From positions 1 to 64,000 of the forward strand of contig JADYZW010000037.1 of NCBI GenBank assembly GCA_020852955.1: DNA of 64,000 nt. The letters are read 5' to 3'. The DNA is from Deltaproteobacteria bacterium. Its GTDB lineage: Bacteria; Desulfobacterota; Binatia; UTPRO1. Under the pieces are notes generated by a model, which saw only the letters and a program-made list of their open reading frames with translations, was not told where the DNA came from and did not search any database. Position numbers and translations under genes: made by a program. Positions 42,063 to 50,882 of this stretch are shown here, piece by piece. Positions within the stretch are counted from its first letter, which is position 1; each line of letters starts with the position of its first letter.

Positions 42063-42914
42063 ATGCGCGGCGCCGCCCTCGCGCTGGAGCCGTCGATCGC
42101 CGCCGTCGCGGGCGGGCCGCGGTGGTTCTCCCCGAACCCGAGTAAGGCGTGGGGCGAAAAGTTCTTCCTCGCGTACACGCCGTTCTGGATCGCGACGATG
42201 GGCGTCCTCATGGCGACCGGCGCCGGCAAGCGGTGGGGCGACCTCGGCTTGAACGTCGCGATGGTCGTCATCTGGGCGCCGCTCGTGGCCGTTCCGGCGC
42301 TCGTCCACGACGAGCACGCGCTCGGCCGGCCCTGGTGGCGCGCGTACTGGTGCAAGTTCAACGTCTGGATCGGGATCTACGCCTGCGTCGGGAGCTACTT
42401 CGGCAGCGAGTACTTCTTCGACGTGCTCGGCATGGTCTACAACTACCCGCAGCTCGCCTGGCGCCTCGATTCGGCGCTCCTCGGCTCGGGTGCGCAGACG
42501 GTGCCGTTCATCATGTACCCGTCGGCGCACTTCTACTTCGTGACGTACCACACGCTCGGCGTCATCGTGTTGCGGCGCATCCGCACGTCGGACCTCGGGG
42601 CGAGCGCGTGGTGGTTCTGGCCGATCGCCGTCCTGGCGGTGGCCTACGGGTTCGCGTGGGCCGAGACCTTCGCGATGACGGACGGGGCGATCGCGGAGCA
42701 GTTCACCTATCGGAATCTGCCGCGCATGCTGCGCTGGGGATCGCTCTTCTACGCGACGTACTTCGTGGTGAGCTTCCCGATGATCTACCGGCTCGACGAG
42801 CGCGCGCGCGACGACTGGCCCCTCAGGCGCGTCGCCGTCGAGGCGTTGGCCGCCGGGATGCTGCTGCTTTTCCTGCTCGATGCGCTCACGCGCTTCGTCG
42901 GCCGGCTGTACTGA
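42063..42914 (+). CDS. cpi1: Cycloeucalenol cycloisomerase (cyclopropyl sterol isomerase, CPI1-like)
   Basis: A 283-aa integral membrane protein with several helices, close in length to Arabidopsis CPI1 (about 280). It shares long segments with the plant enzyme as I recall it: WFSPNPSKAWGEKFFLAYTPFW near the start, SEYFFDVLGMVYNYP in the middle, and LFYATYFVVSFPMIYRLDE followed by RVAVEALAAGMLLLFLLD at the end. The plant enzyme opens the 9-beta,19-cyclopropane ring of cycloeucalenol to give obtusifoliol, the CYP51 substrate. The ATG follows the SnoaL stop by 2 bases, and GGAGG is nearby. It is the last gene of the operon. Confidence 0.88.
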   Translation: MRGAALALEPSIAAVAGGPRWFSPNPSKAWGEKFFLAYTPFWIATMGVLMATGAGKRWGDLGLNVAMVVIWAPLVAVPALVHDEHALGRPWWRAYWCKFNVWIGIYACVGSYFGSEYFFDVLGMVYNYPQLAWRLDSALLGSGAQTVPFIMYPSAHFYFVTYHTLGVIVLRRIRTSDLGASAWWFWPIAVLAVAYGFAWAETFAMTDGAIAEQFTYRNLPRMLRWGSLFYATYFVVSFPMIYRLDERARDDWPLRRVAVEALAAGMLLLFLLDALTRFVGRLY

Positions 42915-42967
42915 CGACGGCGCCTCGGATCGGCCCGCGTCGGGTCGTGGGGAACCCCGGATTCGAC

Positions 42968-45253
42968 CTACGCCGCGACCGCCGCGGCCTGCGGCGGCTC
43001 GAGGGCGAGCTTCAACACCTCGTCGATCGTCGCGACCGGGTGGAAGGTCATGTGCGCTCGCACGTCGGGCGGCACGTCCTCGAGGTCGCCACGGTTGCGC
43101 TCCGGGAGGATCACGGTGCTGAGGCCCGCCGCGTGCGCCGCCAGCACCTTCTGCTTGAGGCCGCCGATCGGTAGCACGCGGCCCTGGAGCGTGATCTCGC
43201 CCGTCATGCCGATCATGGGCCGCACCGGCCGCCCGGTCATGAGCGAGGCGATCGCGGTCGCGAGGGTGATGCCGGCGCTCGGTCCGTCCTTCGGCATGGC
43301 GCCCGCCGGCACGTGGAGGTGGAACTCGCGTCGTCGGAAGGCCTGCGGGTCGATGCCGAACTCCGCGGCGTGGCTGCGGACCCAGGTGAGGGCGATTCGC
43401 GCCGACTCCTTCATCACGTCGCCGAGCTGACCGGTCAGGGTCAGCCCTTCGGATCCTTCCATCGACGCCGCCTCGACGAAGAGCACGTCGCCGCCGACCC
43501 CAGTGACCGCGAGGCCCGTCGCCACGCCGGGAAGCGCCGTCCGGCTCGCCGCCTCCCGGAAGAACTTGGGGCGGCCGAGCGCGTCGCGGACGCGGGCCGC
43601 GTCGACCACGACCGGCGCGACCGCCATGGCCCCAGCGATCTCGGTCGCGATCTTGCGGAGCAGGGTGCCGAGCTCGCGCTCGAGCTGCCGCACGCCCGCC
43701 TCGCGGGTGTAGTCATTGATGACGTGGCGGACGCGGGCGTCGTCGATCGTCGCCTCCTCGGGGCGCAGGCCGTTCTGCTCCATCTGGCGCGGCCAGAGAT
43801 AGCCCCGCGCGATCGCCACCTTCTCCTCGACGGTGTAGCCGTCGAAGCGGATCACCTCCATGCGATCGAGCAGCGGACCCGGGATGGAGTCGGCGACGTT
43901 GGCGGTCGCCAGGAACAACACGTGCGACAGGTCGAGCTCGACGTCGAGGTAGTGGTCGCGGAAGGAATGGTTCTGCGCCGGATCCAGCACTTCGAGCAGG
44001 GCCGCGGCGGGATCGCCGCGCCAGTCGGCGCCGAGCTTGTCGACCTCGTCGAGCAGGATGACCGGATTCATGGTTCCTGCGTCGCGGAGCGCCCGCACGA
44101 GCCGGCCGGGCATCGCGCCGATGTAGGTGCGGCGATGACCGCGGATCTCGGCCTCGTCGCGAACGCCGCCGAGCGAGATCCGGACGAACTTCCGTCCCGT
44201 CGCCCTGGCGATCGATTCGCCGATCGAGGTCTTGCCGGTGCCCGGGGGGCCGATGAGGGTCAGGATGACGCCCGACCGTCGGTCCTCGGGGACGCCGCGT
44301 TCGGCGCGGAGCTTGCGCACCGCGAGGTGCTCGGTGATGCGCTCCTTCACGTCGTCGAGGCCGGCGTGATCGGCGTCGAGCACGTCCCGGGCATGCCCCG
44401 GATCGAGGCGCTCCTCGGAGCGCTTCGCCCACGGCACCGCCAGCAGCCAATCGAGGTACGTCCGGAGCATGGAGGACTCGCCATGTCCCTCGGGCATCTT
44501 CTCGAGGCGCGCGAGTTCGCGCTCGGCTTGCGCACGCGCGGCATCTGGCATGCCGGCGTCGGCGATCTTCCGGCCGTAGTCGTCGATGGCGGCGGAGTCG
44601 TCCTCGCCGAGCTCCTTCCGGATGGAGTCCATCTGACGGCGGAGCAGGTAGTCGCGCTGTTGCTTGTGCGCGCCGGCGGCGACGTCTTCGCGGATGCGCT
44701 TGCGCACCTGCAGCTCGGCGAGGCGCTCGCGCTGCAAGCGCAGCGAGAGCGCCAGGCGCTCGCCGACGTCGAGGGCCTCGAGGATCTCGATCTTCTGGGC
44801 GACCGTGAGGTCGGGCGAATAGCCCGCGGTGTCGGCGAGTGCCCCCGGCTCGGTGATCGAGCGAATGAACTGGCCCACGCGCTCGTCGGCCTCGCGCAGC
44901 TCGAGGATCTCGTGGACGACGGCGCGGTACTCGCGCTCCAGATCGATCGTGCGGGCGGGCGGCGGCGCGACGTCGCTCACCTGCTGTACGGCGACGCGCA
45001 GGCTGCCGGCGGCGTCGGGCTCCGCGGCGCCCGCGATGGCGCGATGCCTGCCGGTCAGCATCACGGCGTAGCCGCGACCGGGGAGGCGGATCTTCTCGAC
45101 GACGTCGGCGACGGTGCCGACGCGGGCATACGTGGTGCCGTGACGCGGCACCAAGAACACGCGGGACTCCTCGCCGACGTCGACGGGCAGGGTGACCGTC
45201 ATCCCGGGGAAGACTACCGTGTCGTCGAGGGCGATCAGGCGCAAAGTCGACAT
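42968..45253 (-). CDS. lon: ATP-dependent protease Lon
   Basis: A 761-aa Lon protease. The N-terminal substrate-binding domain starts [21 protein letters not shown]. The coiled region carries [21 protein letters not shown]. The AAA+ module has Walker A GPPGTGKT and Walker [10 protein letters not shown]. The peptidase domain has the catalytic Ser in KDGPSAGI and the Lys in [14 protein letters not shown]. Monocistronic on the minus strand, it ends 53 bases from the CPI gene. It is probably a general stress protease with no link to the sterol genes. Confidence 0.95.
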   Translation of the reverse strand: MSTLRLIALDDTVVFPGMTVTLPVDVGEESRVFLVPRHGTTYARVGTVADVVEKIRLPGRGYAVMLTGRHRAIAGAAEPDAAGSLRVAVQQVSDVAPPPARTIDLEREYRAVVHEILELREADERVGQFIRSITEPGALADTAGYSPDLTVAQKIEILEALDVGERLALSLRLQRERLAELQVRKRIREDVAAGAHKQQRDYLLRRQMDSIRKELGEDDSAAIDDYGRKIADAGMPDAARAQAERELARLEKMPEGHGESSMLRTYLDWLLAVPWAKRSEERLDPGHARDVLDADHAGLDDVKERITEHLAVRKLRAERGVPEDRRSGVILTLIGPPGTGKTSIGESIARATGRKFVRISLGGVRDEAEIRGHRRTYIGAMPGRLVRALRDAGTMNPVILLDEVDKLGADWRGDPAAALLEVLDPAQNHSFRDHYLDVELDLSHVLFLATANVADSIPGPLLDRMEVIRFDGYTVEEKVAIARGYLWPRQMEQNGLRPEEATIDDARVRHVINDYTREAGVRQLERELGTLLRKIATEIAGAMAVAPVVVDAARVRDALGRPKFFREAASRTALPGVATGLAVTGVGGDVLFVEAASMEGSEGLTLTGQLGDVMKESARIALTWVRSHAAEFGIDPQAFRRREFHLHVPAGAMPKDGPSAGITLATAIASLMTGRPVRPMIGMTGEITLQGRVLPIGGLKQKVLAAHAAGLSTVILPERNRGDLEDVPPDVRAHMTFHPVATIDEVLKLALEPPQAAAVAA

Positions 45254-45295
45254 GCGTCCCGAGGTAAGGCCGAACGCTTCGATGTCAACCGGCGT

Positions 45296-46420
45296 CTACG
45301 CGTTGGCCTCCGCGGCGATCAGGCGTCCGAGCCTGCGCAGCTGCGTCGTGGTGCCGCCGAGCTGGAGCTCGAGCTGCTTGGCGTAGAGGAAGTAGCGATG
45401 CAGGGGGTAGTCGCGGTCGACGCCCATGCCGCCGTGGAGGTGCTGCGCGGTGTGAACCACGCGCTGACCGCCGGCGCCCGCCCAGTACTTCGCGATTGCC
45501 ACCTGGGTCTCGGCCGGGAGACCGACGGCGAGCCGCCAGGCCGCCTGCCAGGTCGTGAGGCGGATCGCCTCCACGTCGATGTAGGCGTCTGCGAGACGTT
45601 GTCCGACCGCCTGGAACATCGCGATCGGCTGGTCGAACTGCTTGCGGTTCTTCGTGTAGTCGCTGGTGAGCGCGAGCGCCTGTTCGCACACGCCGAGCGC
45701 GACGCAGGCGAGCGCCGTCGTCGCGCGCTCCTCGATCCACGCGAGCACCGCGCCGCCCGTCGCCGTCGTGCCGAGCACGGCGTCGGCGCCGACCCGGACG
45801 TCGTCGAGCTCGATGCGCGCCTCCGGTTGTCCGCTCGTGGTGAGGAGCGGCCAGGTGCGGAGCCCGGGCGTGGCGGCTTCCACGAGGAGCACGACGACCT
45901 TGCCGTCGGCGGCGGCGGGCACGAGCAGGAGGTCGGCCAGGTCGCCCGCCGGTACGCACGTCTTGATGCCGGAAATCCGCCAGCTCGCTCCGTCCTTGCG
46001 CGCGGTCGTCGTTGGCCGCTGCGGGTCCGCCTGGTCCTCCGTGAGGGCGGCGGTCAGGATCGCCTCGCCCTCGACGACCTTCGGAAGCCACGCGTTCCGC
46101 TGCGCGTCCGTGCCGTATTCCGCGATGGGGAGTGCGCCGGTGACGATCGTCTCGAGGAGCGGAATGGGCGCGGCGGCGCGCGCCATCTGCTCGACGACGA
46201 GCGCCACCTCGAAGAAGCCGAGGCCCGCGCCGCCGTGCGCTTGCGGCACGGCGATGCCGAGGAGACCGGCCCGGGCGGCCTCCGCCCAGAGCTCGCGATC
46301 GAAGCGCGGGCCGCCGGCCCGCTCGATCTGGCGCACGCGCTCGTGGGACGCGTGGTCGGTGAAGATCCGCTTGGCGAGCTCCGCGATCTGCTGCTGCTCG
46401 TCGCTGAACGAGAAATCCAT
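45296..46420 (-). CDS. Acyl-CoA dehydrogenase, steroid beta-subunit type
   Basis: A 374-aa acyl-CoA dehydrogenase-fold protein. It begins MDFSFSDEQQQIAELAKRIF and has YTKNRKQFDQPIAMFQAVGQRLAD and the C-terminal TAQHLHGGMGVDRDYPLHRYFLYAKQ. The active-site loop is weak and the usual catalytic Glu positions are not convincing. This matches beta-type partners (FadE27/FadE29 type) of the alpha2-beta2 steroid acyl-CoA dehydrogenases. The alpha-type gene lies immediately upstream on the same strand, 11 bases away. Together they probably desaturate a side-chain or ring-derived CoA ester. Confidence 0.8.
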   Translation of the reverse strand: MDFSFSDEQQQIAELAKRIFTDHASHERVRQIERAGGPRFDRELWAEAARAGLLGIAVPQAHGGAGLGFFEVALVVEQMARAAAPIPLLETIVTGALPIAEYGTDAQRNAWLPKVVEGEAILTAALTEDQADPQRPTTTARKDGASWRISGIKTCVPAGDLADLLLVPAAADGKVVVLLVEAATPGLRTWPLLTTSGQPEARIELDDVRVGADAVLGTTATGGAVLAWIEERATTALACVALGVCEQALALTSDYTKNRKQFDQPIAMFQAVGQRLADAYIDVEAIRLTTWQAAWRLAVGLPAETQVAIAKYWAGAGGQRVVHTAQHLHGGMGVDRDYPLHRYFLYAKQLELQLGGTTTQLRRLGRLIAAEANA

Positions 46421-46431
46421 GACCGGTCCTT

Positions 46432-47610
46432 TCAGAAGCGCGGCATGCGCGGCAGGCCGAGACCGAACATGCCGATCAGGTCGCGTTGCACCTCGTTGGT
46501 GCCGCCGCCGAACGTCAGGATGAGGAGGCTGCGGTAGAGCATCTCCAGTCGGGCGACGCCGACCGCGTCACGGGAGCCGCGACAGAGATAGGCGCGCGGG
46601 CCGATGATCTCCATGAGGATCCGGAAGGCCTCGAGGTAGAACTCGGTCCCGAACACCTTGATGGTGGAGGCGTCGGCGACGTCGAGGCGTCCCTGCGTCC
46701 CCGTCCACGCCACCTTCCAGTTGACGAGGCGGAGGAACTCGAGCCCGGCCGCGACGCGGGCGAGCCCCACCTGCACCCACTCCTGGTCGATGACGTGCCC
46801 GCCCTCGGGGCGGTCGGTGTGCCGGGCCCACGCGACGACCTCCTCGTACGCCTGGGCCAGCAGGCCCGCGGAGCAGAGCGTCACGCGCTCGTGGTTCAGC
46901 TGGCTCGTGATGAGGCGCCAGCCCCCGTTCTCCTTGCCGACGAGGCACGTCGCGGGGACGCGCACGTCGTCGAGGAAGACGGTGTTGATGTCGTGATCCG
47001 AGAGGAGGTGCATCGGATCGATGCGGATGCCGGGCGTCTTGGTGTCGATCGCCAGCATCGAGATGCCTTCGTGTTTCGGGACGTCGGGGTTCGTGCGGAC
47101 GGCGAGCCACATGTAGTCGGCATCGCTCGCGAGGCTCGTGAAGATCTTCTGGCCATTCACGACGTACTCGTCGCCGTCGCGGACGGCCCGCGTCTTGAGC
47201 GAGGCGAGATCGGTGCCGGCGTTCGGTTCGGTGTAGCCGATGCAGAAGTGGATCTCCCCCTGCAGGATGCGGGGCAGAAAGAAGCGCTTCTGGTCCTCGG
47301 TGCCGTGACGCATGATCGTCGGGCCGACGGTGTTGATGGTGAGCATCGGGACCGGCGCGCCCGCCCGCATCGACTCGTCGAAGAAAATGAACTGCTCGAT
47401 TTGCGAGCGCCCCTGGCCGCCGTACTCCTTCGGCCAGCCGATGCCGAGCCAGCCGTCGGCCCCCATGCGCTTCACGACGGCGCGCATGGTCGGTCCGACC
47501 CCGCGTCCGTGGTGGAGCTCCTCCCGGATCTCCGGCGTCAGCAGCGCGGTGTAATACGCGCGCAGGTCGCGGCGCAGTGTTTCCTGTTCCTCGGTGTAGG
47601 CGATGTACAT
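46432..47610 (-). CDS. Acyl-CoA dehydrogenase, steroid alpha-subunit type
   Basis: A 392-aa acyl-CoA dehydrogenase: GYTEPNAGTDLASLKTRA forms the FAD loop, and NGQKIFTSLASDADYMWLAVRT follows. At the C-terminus the usual YEGT is FGGGTNEVQRDLIG, so Glu is absent there. A Glu at 241 (NHERV) sits where FadE26/FadE28-type subunits carry the base. It is first of a pair with the beta-type gene at 45296. Start and frame are unambiguous. Substrate probably a steroid or long branched CoA ester, inferred from the family and neighbours. Confidence 0.82.
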   Translation of the reverse strand: MYIAYTEEQETLRRDLRAYYTALLTPEIREELHHGRGVGPTMRAVVKRMGADGWLGIGWPKEYGGQGRSQIEQFIFFDESMRAGAPVPMLTINTVGPTIMRHGTEDQKRFFLPRILQGEIHFCIGYTEPNAGTDLASLKTRAVRDGDEYVVNGQKIFTSLASDADYMWLAVRTNPDVPKHEGISMLAIDTKTPGIRIDPMHLLSDHDINTVFLDDVRVPATCLVGKENGGWRLITSQLNHERVTLCSAGLLAQAYEEVVAWARHTDRPEGGHVIDQEWVQVGLARVAAGLEFLRLVNWKVAWTGTQGRLDVADASTIKVFGTEFYLEAFRILMEIIGPRAYLCRGSRDAVGVARLEMLYRSLLILTFGGGTNEVQRDLIGMFGLGLPRMPRF

Positions 47611-47748
47611 GTCGTCGGGCTCCTCGCGTCGCGGCGCCGCCGCGGTCGGGTGGAAGGACCTACGCGGCGCTCCCGGTCGTGAGGACGAGGCGGGCGCCGC
47701 ACGATACGGCGCGGGTGTAGCTCCCGGGTTCCGCCGTGTCGAGCGCGC

Positions 47749-49566
47749 TCAGGGCGTGACGACCCACGACGGGTTGGCGCCGCTCTGGAACTGCGGGCCG
47801 ACGTAGACGTGGTCCGGCCCCGGAAGATAGCCGGCGTCGAGCAGGAAGGCGCGGGCGCTCGCCAGCGTTCCCGACATCGCGCCGACGCCGCGCAGCCCGT
47901 ACGACTGGACGTCGCCGATCTGCGTTCCCACCGGAACCTCGATCGCGAGCCGGCCGACGCCGTCGGGCACGCGCGGGCTCAAGCCGGCGATGGGCTGGTT
48001 GTGGTCGGAGTAGTAGGTGGTGCCACCGACCGTCGCTATGCCGCGCAGGACCTGCCCGCCGACGTCCACGTCGATGTCGTAGTCGACGAAGAGATAGTTG
48101 CGGGCGTCGCTCAGCATCTTCGAGGAAGGATTGGGATTGGGCTCGGTCTTGCCTTCGCGGACCATCTCCTTCGCCATGATGGCATACGAGAGCGGATCGA
48201 GATCCATGCCGAGCTCCCGCGGCACGCCGCTGTCGTCGAACGCGTAGGGAGCGATGCCGAAGGCGAGCGTCGAGACGCCGTTGTCTTCGACGAGGCCGTT
48301 GCCCGTGGCGACGCGGACGATCGGATGGGTGCCCCGATAGCTCCCGGCGAAGACGGGCAACACGCCGGTCTCGTCGGGGCGATAGCGCGTCTCGAGCAGA
48401 GCGCCCGTTCCGTCGACGTCGACCTCGACGATGCCCTCGATGTCCGTGGTGCGACCGTAGCGCGCCATCAGCACGTCGGGGTAGACGCCCGTGCCGAAAT
48501 CCTCGTTCGACCAGATGAGCACGTAGCGGTAGGTCGTGTAGCCGCCTTGGGGGATCGGCTTCGCGTAGACGATGAGGGGCACGTCGCTGCGCGCGTAGCC
48601 GGGATGCGGCGGGAAGCGATTCACGTCGTCGTCGATCCCGAGTACTATCGGCGCGTAGCGGGTGAAGTCGTAGCGCGGGTCGCCGCTCGGGATCGCCTCG
48701 ACCGCGGCCGCCGCGGTGACGGACACGGGCGCCTTGGGGTTCGGACTCAGCGTCTTCTCGGGATGGAGGCCGATCACGTGGTCGCCGGCCGCGAGCGCGC
48801 CGAGGAGGATGCGGTACGCGGTCGGCGTGCCGCCGCCGTAGAGCACGAGCTGGCCGAGCGGGGTGCCGTCGAGGTCGTAGCTCACGACGACCGACTCGCT
48901 GTCCGGCGTGCCCCAGTCCGTGCCGACCGTCGCGATCGTGAGCGTCGCGACGCCCTCGCCGGGCGCGGCGACGGTGAAGGGGAGCGCCTGGAAGCCGGTC
49001 GGCGAGACGGCGAGCGGGAAGATCCCGTCGACCCAGTCGGGGGCGTCGTCGCAGATGGCGGGATCGCAGCCGGAGACCTTGGCGATCTTGGCGGCGCACT
49101 TGGCGGTGTCCTTCGGGAAGGCGTGCATCTTGCTGGCGCGTCGGCGGGTGAGCTTCGTGGAGACGAGCTTTCCGGCGGTCGCCGCGCGTACGTTGCCGCA
49201 CGCCGTCGCCGCGGCGCTGGCGCAGGTCGCGGCGTCGTCCCAGGTGGCGTCGTAGGCGCTCTCCGCCAGGGCGTCGAGATTGCAGGCGACGAGCGCCGCG
49301 CAGCCCGGTGAGAGGAGGTACGGGTCGGCGGCGCCGTCCGGGCGGGGGCAGGCCGTCGGGCACGTCGGGTTCGCCTTCTTCCCGCAGGCGAGGACCGCCT
49401 TCCAGCGCGCCTTCACGAACTTCTCGACGGTTTTCGGGACGGTCGCGAGATCGCCGCCGCAGTCGCCGGCGCACGCGGCCGTCGTGGTGGACGGACGGGC
49501 GGCGGCGAGCAGGGACACGGCGAGCACGAGCGGGACGACCAGCGACGTACGACGGGGGAGCGGCAT
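47749..49566 (-). CDS. Secreted protein with Cys/Lys-rich N-terminal helices, function unknown
   Basis: A 605-aa exported protein. A signal peptide (about 1-30) precedes CAGDCGGDLATVPKTVEKF. A Cys/Lys/Ala-rich helical module follows to about 175, with the cysteines spaced CGKKANPTCPTAC and CAAKIAKVSGCDPAIC. The remaining two thirds are beta-rich, with a conserved-looking WSNEDFGTG segment and many Asp/Gly turns. I recognise no enzyme. The helical module resembles those of the secreted proteins at 1974 and 25017. It is monocistronic between two acyl-CoA dehydrogenase genes and is not obviously linked to steroid metabolism. Confidence 0.65.
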   Translation of the reverse strand: MPLPRRTSLVVPLVLAVSLLAAARPSTTTAACAGDCGGDLATVPKTVEKFVKARWKAVLACGKKANPTCPTACPRPDGAADPYLLSPGCAALVACNLDALAESAYDATWDDAATCASAAATACGNVRAATAGKLVSTKLTRRRASKMHAFPKDTAKCAAKIAKVSGCDPAICDDAPDWVDGIFPLAVSPTGFQALPFTVAAPGEGVATLTIATVGTDWGTPDSESVVVSYDLDGTPLGQLVLYGGGTPTAYRILLGALAAGDHVIGLHPEKTLSPNPKAPVSVTAAAAVEAIPSGDPRYDFTRYAPIVLGIDDDVNRFPPHPGYARSDVPLIVYAKPIPQGGYTTYRYVLIWSNEDFGTGVYPDVLMARYGRTTDIEGIVEVDVDGTGALLETRYRPDETGVLPVFAGSYRGTHPIVRVATGNGLVEDNGVSTLAFGIAPYAFDDSGVPRELGMDLDPLSYAIMAKEMVREGKTEPNPNPSSKMLSDARNYLFVDYDIDVDVGGQVLRGIATVGGTTYYSDHNQPIAGLSPRVPDGVGRLAIEVPVGTQIGDVQSYGLRGVGAMSGTLASARAFLLDAGYLPGPDHVYVGPQFQSGANPSWVVTP

Positions 49567-49717
49567 GGGGCGGGGCCTCCTCGGAGCGCGAGATCTCCGT
49601 GGTGCCTAGCACGAACCGCGGCGCGGCGGCTATGGAATTTCCCCCCTGGCCGCGGCGGACGCCAGCGGGTTCGCACCGCCCCGGATCGAGGTCGCAGCGG
49701 CCGTTGCCGCCCGGCCG

Positions 49718-50857
49718 TCAGAGCGCCAGGTGCCGCGCGACGAGCTCGCGGTGATACTGCGCGTCGCCGAGCAGCGACTCGCTCGACCTGGCGCGCTTGA
49801 AATAGAGGTGCACGTCGTACTCCCAGGTGAACCCGACGCCGCCGTGGATCTGCAGGCAGTCCGCGGCGCACCGGAAATAGGTGTCGGAGGCGTAGGCCTT
49901 CGCGAGCGAGGCGGCGATGGCGAGCTCGGGGCCGCGCTCGTCCGCCGCGCAGGCGGCGTAGTACGTCGCGGAGCGGGCGGCCTCGACCCGCATGAGCATG
50001 TCGGCGCACTTGTGCTTGATCGCCTGGAAGGACCCGATGGGGCGGCCGAACTGCATGCGCTCGCCAGCATAGGCGACCGCGAGATCGAGGCAGCGTTCGG
50101 CGCCTCCGACCTGCTCGGCGGCGAGCGCGACGGTGGCGAGCCGCAGGGTCGTCGCCAACGGCTCCCATCCCTGAGGGTCGCCGCCGAGGACGGCGCTCCG
50201 AGGCACCCGCACGTCGTCGAGTACGATCTCTGCGAGCCGCCGCGTCTGGTCGAGCGTGGCAAGGGCGCGGCGCCGGAGCCCGGGCGTGGTCGCCGGAACG
50301 AGGTAGAGCGCGACGCCGGTGGTTCCGCTCGTCCCCGGAGTGCGCGCCGCGACGAGCAGAAGGTCGGCCGTGTGCCCGTCGACCACGTACGCCTTCGTGC
50401 CGGAGAGAACGACGTTCGCGCCGTCGATGCGCGCCAGCGCCTGGACGCCGTCCGCGTCCCATCGGCCGTCCGGCTCCGCGTGGGCGAGCGCCGCCGTCGT
50501 CGTGCCGGCGGCGATGCCGGGAAGCCACGCCGCCCGCTGCTCGGGGCTCGCGCCGACCACGAGCGCGTTGGCGCCGAGGCAGACCGTCGAGAAGAACGGC
50601 GCGCAGAGCACCGCGGCGCCCATGGCTTCCATGAGGACCATGATCTCGACCTGGCCGAGGCCGAGGCCTCCGTAGTCCTCGGGAACGACGACCGCGGGCC
50701 AGCCCATTTCCTCGGCGATGCGGCGCCAGAGCGCGGGATCGAAGCCGCGTTCCGTCGCCATGGCGGCGCGCACCTCGGCCGAACCGGCGTGCGCGGAGAG
50801 GAAGGCGCGGGCGGTGTCGCGGAGCTGGCGCTGCTGCTCGTCGAGGGCGAAGTTCAT
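49718..50857 (-). CDS. Acyl-CoA dehydrogenase, beta-subunit type
   Basis: A 379-aa acyl-CoA dehydrogenase-fold protein: MNFALDEQQRQLRDTARAFLSAH, VPEDYGGLGLGQVE, YAGERMQFGRPIGSFQAIKHKCADM and the C-terminal CLQIHGGVGFTWEYDVHLYFKRA. It has the features of the FadE27/FadE29-like branch. No alpha-type partner is adjacent. The nearest lies at 46432 across the secreted-protein gene, so it may act with that one or alone. It is followed on the minus strand, upstream, by an SDR gene 25 bases away, suggesting it is the last gene of the thiolase/SDR operon. Confidence 0.8.
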   Translation of the reverse strand: MNFALDEQQRQLRDTARAFLSAHAGSAEVRAAMATERGFDPALWRRIAEEMGWPAVVVPEDYGGLGLGQVEIMVLMEAMGAAVLCAPFFSTVCLGANALVVGASPEQRAAWLPGIAAGTTTAALAHAEPDGRWDADGVQALARIDGANVVLSGTKAYVVDGHTADLLLVAARTPGTSGTTGVALYLVPATTPGLRRRALATLDQTRRLAEIVLDDVRVPRSAVLGGDPQGWEPLATTLRLATVALAAEQVGGAERCLDLAVAYAGERMQFGRPIGSFQAIKHKCADMLMRVEAARSATYYAACAADERGPELAIAASLAKAYASDTYFRCAADCLQIHGGVGFTWEYDVHLYFKRARSSESLLGDAQYHRELVARHLAL

Positions 50858-50882
50858 CGGCGCGGGCGAAGGTGCGGCGGGT

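Noticed and set aside
42943-42968. Small hairpin (GGTCG...CGACC around GGGGAACCCC) between cpi1 and lon
   Set aside because: Short arms with unpaired bases between and overlap with the lon stop codon. Too weak to list as a terminator.
43313-46537. A 1074-codon plus-strand frame opposite lon and an acyl-CoA dehydrogenase
   Set aside because: Low-complexity translation opposite well-defined genes. No homology-like motifs.
47749-49566. Beta-rich secreted protein as an enzyme of steroid uptake
   Set aside because: Only proximity suggests it. No motif of a known transporter or enzyme was seen, so no such function is claimed.
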